Below are positions 26,596-38,369 of a stretch of 64,000 nucleotides of DNA, piece by piece. The DNA comes from Rhyzopertha dominica. Its lineage: Eukaryota; Arthropoda; Insecta; Coleoptera; Bostrichidae. Positions within the stretch are counted from its first letter, which is position 1, and each line of letters opens with the position of its first letter. The position numbers and the translations under genes were made by a program. The stretch is taken from NCBI GenBank assembly GCA_025024175.1, contig QCXZ01000003.1:21162392-21226391 (forward strand), in the 5' to 3' direction. The notes under the pieces are model-generated. The model was not told the DNA's origin, made no database searches, and worked only from the letters and a program-made list of their open reading frames with translations.

Positions 26596-29500
26596 CCAAA
26601 TAAAATCTATATACTACAGGCAAGAAAACTTATAATTAGAAATCAATATTGTCACTGACCTATATGCCCAAACTGTTAAAACGAAAATTCAGCTACACTA
26701 ATAGCAACAAAAAATAGAGCAGGAACAGAAATAATGAAAACAAACCTGCAGCTATTTTGCTGAAAAAAGCCCAAAATATTCAATTTACCAAAGAACTTTC
26801 TTCATTGTACTTGGTGATTTACTACCTACTAATACTATATTTAATGGCAAGACTCTTAAGAAATAAGCTTTCAAATGATGTCATAAGATGGGCGTTCAGT
26901 TACAATTTTTGAAGCTGTATATACTGCTCCATTAAGAGGTTTAGCACTATTCATTAAAACCTCTGTAAAAAAAACATTCAGCTGTTCTTGAAAATTCTTT
27001 GACTTAATTTCTTTAAGAAAGATAGTAAAGAAGAAATCGCGCATATAGTAGTTACTTAAAGGGACTGTCGAACCTTGGAAGAATTCCGAGGCATCATAAA
27101 CATACGATATAAATATTATCCAAATCTGCTAGAAAATTCTAGAACACAAACAACGTAAGCGACAATGAAATCAAATGTTAACTGTTTAGCATGCCGAACA
27201 CATGTATCAATGGCCTTGCACGACTACTACACTTATGCATGCGAATTATATTATATTCATGCTAAATAAGTATGCAGCTACCGTTCGTAAGAGTGACCCG
27301 CCTGTTGGCAAAAGCTACTATTAATGGAACTACCAAAAAACATTTTTGCTCCATCTTTATGTATTTCTGACAAATTACAATATATAAAAATTAGAACTGC
27401 TTGAGAAACTAACATACTGGCAATGGTGATGTTTCATCGTAACACTACAATCTTTAAAAATAGGTATTGATGATAATATATGCTTTTTTATATAATATAT
27501 TTGCACTTAGAAGTTACGTTGTAATAAATTCGGCTATAAATTGTATATAATATTAAATGTAAGTATAGCTAATTTGACCGTATTAAAACAAGGGCAACGG
27601 TACTGAATATCTTTAGGAAGATATTCATAAATGACTACTCATATTCATGAAATCAGCAATACAACGGCAGTACTTTATAGAGTGACCTTTCATCCTCCAT
27701 TAAGGGGGATTGCCCCCCATTTTTTACGGTGTGCTCCAAGCCAGGTTGTCCCCCATTCTCATATACTCTTACTTTGTTGACCACACCATAATCAATTTTA
27801 CACAGGTAAATGAATCGTGAACAAAGAAAAATCTCAGTTACAATAAAGGCCAACGCTCAGGGCATTACAAAATGAAACCAGCTAATTAAGTATGTTTTTT
27901 CTAAGATAAAGGATAACAACGAATTTTTGAAAAAATTCACAGCTCAGAAATCTATAAAAAAATTTAGTTACTTGGTATTGTTGGTTACTGGAGTGGTACC
28001 TATATTTTAATACAGCAATCGAAACTTTTATGTTGAACGTAAGACGTTTATTTTGTTACAAAGAAGTACGTACTTATTTATTATGAATTATATATTACGT
28101 ATGCATTTTCTATCTGACGGTTTGGTAATCTTAAGTTGCAAATACATAGATATGTACTATCGTTCTAGGTGGTGGTTTCGTTATTTACGTGGTCTTTCAT
28201 TTATTAATTTCGGTTAGAATGGTTAAGTCAGGTACCTTAAATTATTATTATTATTATTATCGCAATTTAAATGTAGTAGCTTTTCAGTAGCTGGCAATAA
28301 ATACTAGCACCGTTGTCTGAATAATATAATACGGATAGAAATCAATGTAATAATATAGGCAACATTCCATACGAAAGTGCATTGTGGTAGTAAACACAAA
28401 AGACAACGAACAACCAAACCCAAGTGACATGTCAAAATAAATAATTGTTCGTTATATTTAAAAGAAAAACAATCAGATTTTAATGTAATTTAACAATAAG
28501 AAACTTGCACCAAAGCAAAACTGTTTGCAGGTCACGTTTTCCTGTTGTTTTATAACTTACTCCTTGAAACCTTTAGCAAGCTCTAATTGTCGTGAAATAA
28601 CAAACTAAAGAAACTTGCATTTTTGCAGCAAACTTAAGTGGCAGTTTACAAGTTATAACTGTAAATATCGTTTAATGACTTTACTTTATAGCAGTGTAAG
28701 ATGTACAATCTTTAAAGCTACTTACACTAATACAGCTAAATAGTTTGAATTTTACATAAAAATGCAATCACAAATAAGTTTATTAATCATAACATTATTA
28801 TCAGTAAGAATGTAGACGTTGAGCTTGTTAGCTAATTTATTCTCCTTTATCAAAATCTAACTTTGAAAAAGAACTTGTTAAGAATGTTGCAGTTAATAGT
28901 AGATATAGGTACTTTGAATAAAATAGTAAACGACATACTTACCGCACAAAAAGCCGATTTTAAACCCCACGAGGTTGTTTTTTACACCTAGCTTAGAATA
29001 TAAATTTGCCAAAGTTTCAAAAAATTACAAAGTATCATGAAACCATTTCGTTTAAAACTGGCCTTAGCTTCCATAGCATTATCAAAATTCAAAATTCTTA
29101 AAAAAAACCCGAATTCTAAGAAAGCTGAAAAAGATAAATCATTCATTTATGAAATTCAATCTAATAGCTGTAATCTGATATATGTCTGACACGCCATGCG
29201 TTCTATAGGAGTTAGATTTTAAGAATACATAGCTCATTTCAGGTTTGGGAGGTATGATAAATCATGTGTGGCCCAACACATTAAAGACACAGCCCATCAC
29301 ATAACTTCTATAAACCTAAATCTAGTAAAACCATTTTCTGATAACACAGGATTCGTTTGAAAGCGTTCTTATTCAAAGGATAAAGTGGAATTTCGAAATC
29401 CGCATTTGTTGACCTGTCTACTTCCACTGAGAATTTGACGAGGAGGAGATCGTCCTGTTAAATTCAATCAAATTTCAAGAAGTCGGGTACTTTACTAATA

Positions 29501-30280
29501 TTGAAGATGGCAGCTTAGCTGCCAAAATGCGTATTTAGGTTTTCTAAATTATAGCGGTAAAAGCTTTTCGTATATTGTTTAATCCTTAGAACGGGTGTAA
29601 GTGGTATGCATTATCAACAGCTTCTTCTTCAGTATTACCTACTTACAGGTATATATTTAAATATGCAGGGTGAGTTTCTTCGATGGCCAGTATGAGGATC
29701 TTGAAGACTAGCGGAGGAAAAAGATTTTCCGTTTTGTTGACCTAACTCAATGCACGTTTTGGTTTTTGAACTCATGGCTTACTAGATATTTTGAAAGAAC
29801 TAAATTTTGAGTATTNCTTTAATCCTATTATCTCATTTATTTTTAGTGTTAAAAATGTAAATACAAAAGTTATAGATAATTTTACAACCCTAATACCCTT
29901 ATTATAGTGTACTTCAGCATTGTATGCGTTTTGTGATATGACATAAACTTACCTTTTTATCTAAATAGAAACTCTAGTTGGCTATAGATTCATAAAGTCG
30001 GCGATTTTTTTTGCTCATTCGGAGTTATGGCCAATTTTCTGTATTATTTTTGTATTGTTTTTAAATAATTAGCCATGAAGCAATTAGTTCTTGTGTCTGA
30101 CAGTTAGTTAGAACTAAGCACTAAAAATTCACGTATTTGTAAGTTGAAATTGGAGTTTTCAAATCTAGAAAAGCCTAATATGTTTGAATGCTACATCATA
30201 TGCCGCAAAAATTCCGTTCCAGCATATGAAGAATACTTTCATCGCGACTAAGATCGCCGTCAGCCTTCTTTGAAGCAATT

Positions 30281-31095
30281 TAAAAGGCTTTACAACAAAA
30301 TGGCTCGTTTTGTAAATCGGTCCAGGGGTATAAATGAAGCTACACAAATAAACATTTTGGCAAGCGCAAACACAAATCCGTCATGTTCTACCCATGAAAT
30401 TGCTTTAAATACTGGCACTTCACAAAGCACTGTTAAAACATTGAAATTACATATATTTCACCCCTACAAGCTTGCAGTTAGCAACTGTAACTGATATAGA
30501 AACATATGCGCAGAAGACCCACAGTTTTTTTTTTTTTAGTTAATGTGGTCAAATGAAACAAAATTTACAAACTGCGGTATGTCTAACCGACATAGTGAAC
30601 ATATCTGGGTACAAGAAAACCCTAGCAAAGAAGGGCAGCAAAGAAGACCTCAAATCAGATTTGGGTTTAATGTTTGCTGCGGTATTATTAGATCCACCAT
30701 TCTAGGTCCGTACATAACGTTACCTTCATTTTTTACAAAATGATTCTGAAGAAATCCTTCAAGATTTAAACTTGGAGGTGCGTAGAACAATGGAGTGGTG
30801 GCAACACATGGAGCGCCTCCTCATAATACAGTGCAAGTAAGAAATTATCTTGACCAAATGTGTGCAAACACGTGGATAGGAAGAAACATACCTGTTTTAG
30901 ATTTTTAATGGGGTACAATAAAAAACAAAGTATACCTGAGGAACTATGAAACAGTTGATGACTTAAGAGCTGCAGTTTTTCAAGCTTTTGCTACAATTGA
31001 CCGACTTTCTATTAGGAATGCAACTTACACAATTTTAAAAAGATGCAATTTATGCATACAAAATAATGGAGGATTGTTTGAACACCTTTTGTAGT
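30281..31095 (+). pseudogene. Dead mariner-type (IS630-Tc1-mariner superfamily) transposase
   Basis: The N-terminal part (frame 30270-30494) has a helix-turn-helix region with STHEIALNTGTSQSTVKTL followed by FHPYKL. The catalytic part restarts at 30543: WSNETKF stands where SDEATF is usual, so the first catalytic Asp is Asn. Then come HIWVQENP and GFNVCCGI. The second-Asp segment survives only as GAPPHN after a frame shift. The tract around the third acidic residue is deleted, WIGRN joining directly to a stop-containing LDF-WGTIKNKVY. The C-terminal end ...NNGGLFEHLL and a stop at 31095 are clear. All three catalytic positions are damaged. The call is by similarity to arthropod mariner-like transposases. 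Confidence 0.85.
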
Positions 31096-31700
31096 AAATT
31101 GTAATTCAGCGCCTATGAAATATATTTCAAATCAAATATATTAATATATTAGCGTATTTTTGAGCATATACAGCGATATCCAGGCGCCATCACAATTACA
31201 AAATAGTATATGGCAAAAAAATCTCAATGAATAGGTGTTTTTAAAGCCCTCCCGTGTTCACTTTAACAGTAGCCAGTGGCACGTGACAGGCACGTGCAAA
31301 TAACAAAACAATAGGGATGGATGGTGGCGACTGGCTATGAACAATGTGCGTGGTCCGAGGATGAACTGGCCACACATTAAAAAAGCATTATTTGACCTTA
31401 TTCAGTTACAGGTACACGCAATACTTTTTTCGCATGCAGATGGAAAAAATTAGGTCTATGTTAGTACCTTCGTATAAATGAAACAAACGCGTATAGCACG
31501 ACATAGTCCAGTCAATAGAGCGAAATAAAAAGAACTCCACCTTGCAAAAGATATAGGACAGTTTAATACTTGTTATTTTTCTTTATTAGGTAAGCTATTT
31601 GAAATTCTACGCTTTCGACATGTTGGTTCGCAATTATCGTATAGGTGCCAGTGCGAGATGAATCGATTAAAGTGATTGTAAGAGCTCCTTTGTATTAATC
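31096..31700. other. Sequence after the transposase, unassigned
   Basis: It probably includes the 3' end of the mariner-type element, but no inverted terminal repeat could be matched by eye. Nothing else is recognised. Confidence 0.5.
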
Positions 31701-31704
31701 TTAC

Positions 31705-31885
31705 TTCAAAATCAGTCTTGTGTTTGTCCAACTATTTATTTCATATTATTTATTTACAGGATTTTATTATTTGTTATGGAGATTAAAAATTACTTGGCAA
31801 CAAATATAAACGTGGATATGCAAGCACATTTGCTACCCCATGCGCCACCATGTCTGCAAGCTGCAGCCAACATGCATGCTTGAAT
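31705..31885 (-). repeat. Two-copy diverged repeat, first copy
   Basis: It matches 34228-34418 in the same orientation (ACAACAAATATAAACGxGxA, CATGCGCCACCATG, CAAACATGCATGxTTG). On the minus strand this copy lies within an open frame at 31783-31965 (FKHACWLQLADMVAHG), whereas the other copy is broken. The family is not recognised; its neighbours are transposon remnants. Confidence 0.65.
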
Positions 31886-32768
31886 GTTTTGTACTTGAAC
31901 TTAAACATAGTCTTCGGCCTTGAAACGCTGTACTTTCTTTCGTTATCTTCTTCCATTGGCAACAAATGGAATCTCCACTGGATCTCTTGTATTTTTAGTT
32001 GATTGTCCCCACAGTCACGTCACTACTAGCACAAGTCTGTCTGGTCTTGGATGCACACCAACAATTCTGTCCATTTCCTAACACAATACTGGAAGTTAAT
32101 CTTCTTTTAAACAATCAGTGTTGCAGGTACTATATGACACATCTTTTGAAACATGTATGTTGTTATTTTTTTACCTATTATTGATGTAATCATTCAAACT
32201 TCAATGCCAGAAATGTTACACTAGTTGAGGTTTTTGATGCACTGATGGCCTGTTTGAATGCATTAATGATATATTCTTTTTGGGTGTTGCTGTAATATGT
32301 TTAATAATAAAAAAATGACCACGAGAAAGTGCTCAAAAATCATTAGGAAAAAGAATTTTGTAATTAGTAATTTCTTAGTCGTTTGAATTTAGTATCATTT
32401 TGGGTTCCCTATAAGCGCCAATAGAATGGGTTGTATGTATTTGCAAATATGCCTCTTTTACAAATCGCTTCAACGTATTTAAGGATGTCTCTGTTGGTAA
32501 TCGACCCGATTCACTTTACATTGCATTTGGGACTGTTATTTTCATTTGTTACTAAAGGAGAATTGGCAGTATTGGTCTGATGTGATATAATATACTTCTT
32601 AAAAAAATTGCCTTTCGTGTTCGTCACAATATCAGTCAAATTTTCAATTTTCGTTTAGATTAAAATTTATCCAAGTTTGAACTAATTTTTGAAGCCGAAT
32701 TTGTAACTGATTGAAATCTTTGGAAGTAGAATCCTTAAATTTGATCAAAAATTTATTTACCCTATTAC

Positions 32769-33393
32769 TTCCACATCCAACGAATGGAAAGTATTGTATC
32801 GCTAAAAAAAATTTTCAAAATTTTTTATTTGCTCATTCGCTTTAAAATAGTCGAAAAAGCAAAAATACAAAATTTGAGCAAAAAAATTTCTTGTCTGTAT
32901 GTCTGTGTGCGTGTGTGTGGTATTTCTTGTGGACACGATAACTTTCGAAAGACTTAATATATGAACTTGAAATTTGGCAAAAGTATAAATCTCAACTACC
33001 CAAAGCGACCTATTTTAGGCTAAGTAGGGTATCGGGAAGGGGGCGAAATTGGGCGGTAACTACCCTTTTTGCAAATTTTTATTTTTTAATTTTTTTTTCG
33101 TTTTAGTATGTTATTAGTAGCATAACTGCGCGTATTATTCGTCTTTATACATTTTCGGTGGAGCAAATTGTTTAGAAGATATTAGCAAAAGAGCGTCACT
33201 TAAAAGAAAACGGTTTTTCCTAAATATCTCCGAATATATTTAATATATTCAAAAAATGAAAATACTATCAGATAGTAAATAAAATTTCTTACAAAAAGTG
33301 TCTCAGAAAATTTATCCAAAATTTTGACATTTTCGAAATATTTTCCAAAAAATATTTTGGGCCCTGTTCGTACGATTTTTTTTTTAATTTTGG
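32769..33393 (+). repeat. R1 dispersed repeat, copy C, left part
   Basis: It starts at CTTCCACATCCAACGAATGG and GTATTGTATCGC. It continues through a TGTCTGTGTGxGTGTG tract, CGATAACTTTCGAAAGACTT, CAACTACCCAAAGCGACCTA and GGGGGCGAAATTGGG. It is interrupted at 33393 by the putative solo LTR and resumes at 33756. With copy E this shows the fullest R1 structure. Confidence 0.75.
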
Positions 33394-33755
33394 TGTTGAA
33401 GCGTAATAAATTTGTATTGGACGGTACAGTACCGTTGTTCTTTATCTTTAGAGTTTTTGTACATAATTAAACAGATCGCGGATATTGAGGTGCACTTGTA
33501 TCGTGGTTTGCTGGCGTACGTGAGCTCTGGATTATTGTTATCCCGCGGGGCTGGTTATTGTTATTGTTCCGAATTTAATAATAATCCTGGTAACAGGTGT
33601 TCAAGTTTTTATGTAATATTCTTGTAAAACAGATTTTAGACTCACTACCCTGATTGTACCAGAGAAATAAAAATAAAACCGTCTCCTAACTGCAGAAGCC
33701 TGTTTATATTTAAAAACACCGAAGACCCACCACCCAGCTAGCCGGCTTTGCTACA
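33394..33755 (+). mobile_element. Probable solo LTR (~362 bp) inserted in R1
   Basis: The segment starts TGTTGAAGCG and ends GCTTTGCTACA, with R1 sequence on both sides (ATTTTGG before, GTATTCTATAGAAAATC after). It contains a GAGAAATAAAAATAAAA polyadenylation-type run near 33660. Length and TG...CA ends fit an LTR, but it does not match the gypsy 3' LTR at 15460-15820. No target duplication of the expected 4-6 bp is evident, so the call is provisional. Confidence 0.5.
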
Positions 33756-33962
33756 GTATTCTATAGAAAATCAAATTTCTGATCGTAAAGCACTCTTGTA
33801 ATTTTTTTGTAAAGTTAAAAATTTTTTAGTTTTTTTGGAAAAAACCCGATTTTAAAAATTTATTTATTTTTGCTAATATCACGAGGACCGTTTGTCTTAG
33901 AAATAATGTGTAGAGAGAAAAAAATGTTTAAAACTTGATTCACTAATCGTATAGTATAATTT
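33756..33962 (+). repeat. R1 dispersed repeat, copy C, right part
   Basis: It continues R1 from TATTCTATAGAAA through CACGAGGACCGTTTGTCTTAG to ATCGTATAGTATAA. The terminal ~100 bp (the CATCCAATTG and CCGCTGC end) is missing. Confidence 0.7.
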
Positions 33963-34099
33963 AACTGGGTCTTGTATATGCCACGTTTTGTTGTGAAAGT
34001 ATTTATTTGATTAATGAATGAATTATTTCCTCCTTCGTCTGGCACTAAGGTAATTAATTTGATGGCAAAATGAATAGAAAGCAAATAAATAACAGAATA

Positions 34100-34195
34100 C
34101 GATCTTGTATATATATCTTGTATCGTACCATATCGTATCGTATCGGCTACTTGTATTGTTTAGCTTGTATTGTATCCTGTATCTGGCTTGAATCC
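34100..34195 (+). repeat. Impure TATCG / TTGTAT short tandem repeat
   Basis: The stretch alternates CTTGTAT, ATCGTA and TATCGTATCG words for about 90 bp. It is low-complexity sequence. Confidence 0.55.
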
Positions 34196-34227
34196 GGCTC
34201 AAATTAGGACCGTTTTAGGAGTTTTAA

Positions 34228-34418
34228 CTCAAAATCAGTTTCTTGTATTTTCACCACTTTTTATTTTGAACAATTTATTTACAATCTTCTGTTATTTGTT
34301 ATGAAGATAACCAATTACTTGACAACAAATATAAACGCGAATGTACAAGAACTGCATGGGGATGTGCTTCTGCATACGCCACCATGCCTCCAAGCTGAAG
34401 CAAACATGCATGTTTGCT
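34228..34418 (-). repeat. Two-copy diverged repeat, second copy
   Basis: This is the partner of 31705-31885, about 2.5 kb away, with R1 copy C and a likely solo LTR between them. Confidence 0.65.
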
Positions 34419-34429
34419 TGTTTTGATGT

Positions 34430-35540
34430 TGACTCAGTTAACTTTGTACTGCATGCGACATTTTTGATATTTTGCCCTCAGATTAATAATTTCGCTGCAA
34501 TGAGTAGAAAATGAGCATTTTACGAGTTTCTTGAAGACTTCAACTTTTTAATAAAATTCACTGTTAATCCGAGTTTTGCTCTTCTTTTCCTTTTTTAACA
34601 CCCCCACAAGGGTAGACATCAAAAAGACGCGCCTTTTTAACTTGGCATCCCCAGTAGACATGATCCACCATGATCGTTGTGGGTAAATCATTTGATATTT
34701 TTATATTTTTGGAAACTCCTCGAGTCCATACACGCTTGTGGATAATAGCTCATGGAGTCGTTTAAATATAAGCATTTGCATCAGTCTGCTGCATTTATGT
34801 CCAGTACACACAGAAGCATTGCACTGCAAACACTACCATTGTTTTCGTTGAATGGTTTTGAAACTGCACTCATTGTGAAACAGTCTGAACTAATTAAATA
34901 GCCTGGACACAAACTCATTATTTTAATGTGCTTTATTTCATGTGCTTTATTAACAGCGGTCATTTTCGAAGGTCGAAACAATTGTCGGAGTTTTTGGTGA
35001 AATATTTTATACAAATAAAATGAAAGCTCTTGATTGTTTCAAAGAATTTAATAATCAACTTACCGAACTGTCGGTTTGTAGGATTGGGGATGAAGTCCAA
35101 AGTAAATATGTTGTTGTTTACTTGTTTGACTAATGTAAGTACTGGAAACACACACGCAACATACATGCTTAATTGTATCTGGCATTTATAAAAAAACGAG
35201 TCAAGCAAACTGCTGTTTCCTCTTTCTAACGGTAACGTATTCCTATCGCGTAAATTAGTTCTTATAGGTGGTATTACAGGGTGATATCGGTGAGAACGCC
35301 ATCCAGCAAACTGCTGTGAAAGGCGGCCATATTATAACTAGCAGCAACACGTCATAAATCAGTTTGTTTTGCAAATCCATAATAATTATGGTTACGCTTT
35401 AAGCTAATTATTTGCGATTATTATGTGGTGTTGATAGGGATAAGTATAAGACTATAAAGTAGCAATAATGCATAAATGAGTTGAGATGAAGTGAGGTTCA
35501 GAAGTTTGTTGACTAATTTTATCAACCTCAAAGCTAGCCT
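34430..35540. other. Unassigned stretch between repeat and THAP remnant
   Basis: Two minus-strand frames (34960-35208 and 34781-35014) are longer than chance neighbours and lie downstream of the THAP remnant on the same strand. They might be the decayed remainder of a THAP transposase-like gene. I could not align them convincingly to any family and leave them unassigned. At 35277 there is ACAGGGTGATATCGG, resembling a transposon terminus without a visible partner. Confidence 0.35.
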
Positions 35541-35547
35541 TCGTACA

Positions 35548-35790
35548 TTAGCTGTTACCATTTACCAGAAATAAAGTGTTGCAGACTTTCATGTCTCTGG
35601 CGTTTGTTAATTTAAACAGTTCAGGCCGATTTATTTGCGATAGCCAAATTGTCCGTCTTCTTGTGGAAAGATCTCTAGTTTTGTCACACAAATTTCGAAT
35701 CATAGACGGCAAGTCATATAAATTAACGGAAATGCCATCATTTAGATATGTTATCGAACAACCAACAACGCCACAAATTAGCATTTTCAC
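35548..35790 (-). pseudogene. THAP zinc-finger domain remnant
   Basis: The frame reads MLICGVVGCS, then YDLPSMIRN, RRTIWLSQINRPE and VCNTLFLVNGNS. The order (two Cys early, a short aromatic segment, a basic-Trp helix, a closing Cys motif followed by SGKP-like residues) matches arthropod THAP domains, which bind DNA through a C2CH zinc. The closing motif normally reads C-x-x-H-F; here the His is Leu, so zinc binding is probably lost. The frame also contains about six extra residues before the closing Cys. THAP domains occur in P-element-type transposases and in host regulators. The lost His and lack of a credible downstream exon favour a dead transposon piece. Confidence 0.7.
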
Positions 35791-35799
35791 AAGAGCAGT

Positions 35800-36445
35800 A
35801 CCAAGAACAGTTCTTCGTCAACACATCAACATCTGTCAGCTACTTTGTAAAACGCCAAACCGCCCTCAAACGATTTAACCAAAGGATCGCTTCTACAAGG
35901 TGGTTGCCTTTTAGGAACGTTTTTTATATAATTTTACGTTCGGCTCGTTTGACGTATGCGTCGTTTATTGCACTGATGAAAATAAGGCAATATTACTCTT
36001 ATCTGGGAAAATTCCGCGAAAGGGTTTAGAAATAGAGNAATGCCCTGTGGATAACTGTAACGTCGTTGTATAGTTCAATTTGTTGCACCAGCACCGACTA
36101 ACACTACGACAAAAACCACCACCTGCTTACGTATTTGTTACTCTTTGAATGAAAACTGACAGGAAGCAACGTTACGCATCTTTATACAGATATGAACTGT
36201 GATAAAAACAGCCATCTTGGACCTCCAAATATGTCTCATTCGTAACAAGTATTGTCATCGTCAACTTGGAAGTTTAATAGATTTAGTCAGTTAATATGGT
36301 TAATTGCAAGTCTTGTAGTAGTTCGCTGGCACCAATAAATAAAAATTCAAGGGTAACATTCCGCAGGAAAGTGTTTTCAATCCTAGGTTTGTCAAATACT
36401 TATAAACAAAAGCATATTTTGTTTGAGGTTATGAACTTTATTATA
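35800..36445. other. Unassigned stretch
   Basis: No recognisable feature; one isolated N at 36038. Short plus-strand frames (35748-36029) overlap the THAP remnant and are not supported. Confidence 0.5.
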
Positions 36446-36449
36446 TGAA

Positions 36450-37140
36450 CACACCCTTAGAGACACATGAACATGAACCTGAGTTTATAAAAATCCGTTT
36501 GCGGAACTGTTTTACTATACGCAGTGTTCCTCCGTTTTCTGTGCGGTGTCGCATGCTCCTTAGCGTCCGTCCATCCTACGCGAGTTGTTTCAAAAAGACA
36601 TTAAATGTTTGTTGCCGAGCGGTTTTTGACAAGTTTAGGCTAGTAAATAACGTCTTCATTAATTTAAGTTGCAGTCATTATATTTTATACAATGATTTAT
36701 TGTCTTAATCTACTTAATCATATATTTCCCTAGGAAACTGCCAAAACGGAAACAATAGTCGGCCATACGCAACCTCCATTCGTTGGCTCCTCATGTTGGT
36801 AAAACGATCTTTATTCGTTCAACATTTAATTTCCTTCATCGTCAGGTTGGTTTTTTAATTGTTCTGTAATTAGATGATAAATTACATTTTCAAAAATTTC
36901 TAAATACATTGCACCATTCAACGTCCAGTTAATGAAAGTTGGAGCTACAATTACGTCGTCAAGTATTCAAGTCCACATATTTAGTTCTGAGAAACATGTA
37001 ACATGGGTATGTCCTTCTCCAAAAATATGATAATTTTTCGTCACTCCAGTAGCGCAGAGAGTAGCGCACGTTATGCTTATTTACACGGCCATTCAAAATG
37101 AACGTGCATTCGATCGCTGAATATTTTTCATTAGATTTAG
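36450..37140 (-). pseudogene. Second dead mariner-type transposase, heavily shifted
   Basis: Reading the minus strand across several frames from about 37130 gives CTFILNGRVNKHN and RYWSDE (start of the catalytic core). It then gives ILDDVIVAPTFINWTLNG followed by MYLEIFENVI (second strand region), and FYQHEEPTNG at about 36815, where FQQDGAPPH is usual. Last comes a WMDGR-GACD-like relic of the third acidic region at about 36570. Order and spacing match the IS630-Tc1-mariner core as found in arthropods, but stops and shifts occur every 20-40 codons. It is a different, much older copy than 30281-31095 and on the opposite strand. Confidence 0.75.
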
Positions 37141-37149
37141 AATTACTAC

Positions 37150-38360
37150 ATTATTCTGTGTTACAACTTCGTGGAATTGAGGGCTTCTATCGTAGTCACC
37201 ATCGCCGAGCTTTTAATAAACAAATTGCTTCATTATATTTATTGATCTACTACCCCGTAAATAAGTGAAAAATACTAATTTCCTGGCGAGAATTGTGTAA
37301 TTGTGCTTCCAAGTGATGTATCAAAGTGGGCTGTTCCGTTTAAAATTTTGAAGGCGGTTTCGACCCCGTTAAGCGACTAATCGCTATCCATTAAAAATTT
37401 ATCTCTAAAGTTTACCAACTTTTGATATTTATTTTTCTTTTATTTAAAGTAATTTAAAGTGTGCTGTATAATGTCAATGTCAAGTAACTTTCGTTATTGC
37501 CATCTCATCACTTCACGCAAAACAAGACTGTACTAATGGTGGTGCAGCACTTTTATGCCGACAAATTTGATTATTAAAATACTGGCAAAAGGAAAACCCG
37601 CTGTGATGTAAGTAATGTAATCCAATAATAAAATCATTAATTGGTTCACAAATTTTTTGGCTGCGTTCTTTGGGTACACTGCACATTACTCTGTATATTC
37701 GCGATTTCACCTAAGCAACCTGGTGCCGTACTTGGCAACTATTTCAAGTGAGCGTACGCAGCATGCATGTAAATGTCGTAGGTCGTGTTTTCCAGCTTTT
37801 GGAAGTGTTTGTGCTTTGTAATACCTTGTAATTTTCATGAAGTTATAATTAATTTCGTGAATCCTACTGGTTCAACAAAAAAGATAGTTAAAAGATCAAG
37901 TCAGAGGTGTTTAGCTCTTGATATTGCAAGAGTAATTGTAAATTGTAATTGGAGCTATTTAAAATAACCCATCGCAAAACAGCAAGGCAGGCGTAATGTG
38001 CTTGCATTTCCCTTCAAATCCTGCCTTGAAAATGCATGTTATATGTGAAATAACTGCTATGTTGCGTTGTCTTTAAAGTAATAACCAAACACTGTTACTG
38101 TTACATTTTTTTCTTTATGTCGCACTGATGATGATCAGTATTTAAAAGGACTAAAGAGCGATCGTAATGTCGGTGCTAGCGTAAGCATTAGGTATTAAAT
38201 GTAGATAAGTATTACATTCTTTATTCTTTAACTTCTAACCCCCGGTAAAGCATTCAAATAATCTCACACATTGCTATTTTTGAATAGTTTGCAACTTCGT
38301 CTAAAATATAGCGAAAAAAATACGCATGTGTACCGCACCGTTAATGTCACAAATTATAAA
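37150..38360. other. Unassigned stretch upstream of the LINE
   Basis: No recognisable protein or RNA. A palindrome ACTGAT-GATG-ATCAGT lies near 38124-38139. Short frames at 37513-37710 (minus) and 37785-37967 (plus) have no recognisable motif. Confidence 0.5.
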
Positions 38361-38369
38361 AATTGTAAA

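Larger units (their letters stand above)
17738..30280 (+). repeat. Duplicated block, copy 2
   Basis: This is the second copy of 1-12742, in direct orientation, with every internal element in the same order. It differs by extra segments near 18965 and 20815 and by a burst of single-base deletions between about 28380 and 29830. Unlike copy 1 it runs without a gap into the mariner-type transposase at 30281. It may be a true segmental duplication or the other haplotype placed in tandem by the assembler. The sequence alone favours neither fully, but the gap at the end of copy 1 makes the second plausible. Confidence 0.97.

Noticed and set aside
33394..33755. Solo LTR of the same gypsy family as 15460-15820
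   Set aside because: Similar length only; the sequences do not match, so it must be from another family if it is an LTR.
34781..35208. Downstream exons of a THAP/P-element-type transposase
   Set aside because: The frames are on the right strand, but I could not find catalytic or helix motifs that support it.
38124..38160. A CTGATGA with possible hammerhead context
   Set aside because: It is part of a palindrome; there is no GAAA box and no stem I partner.
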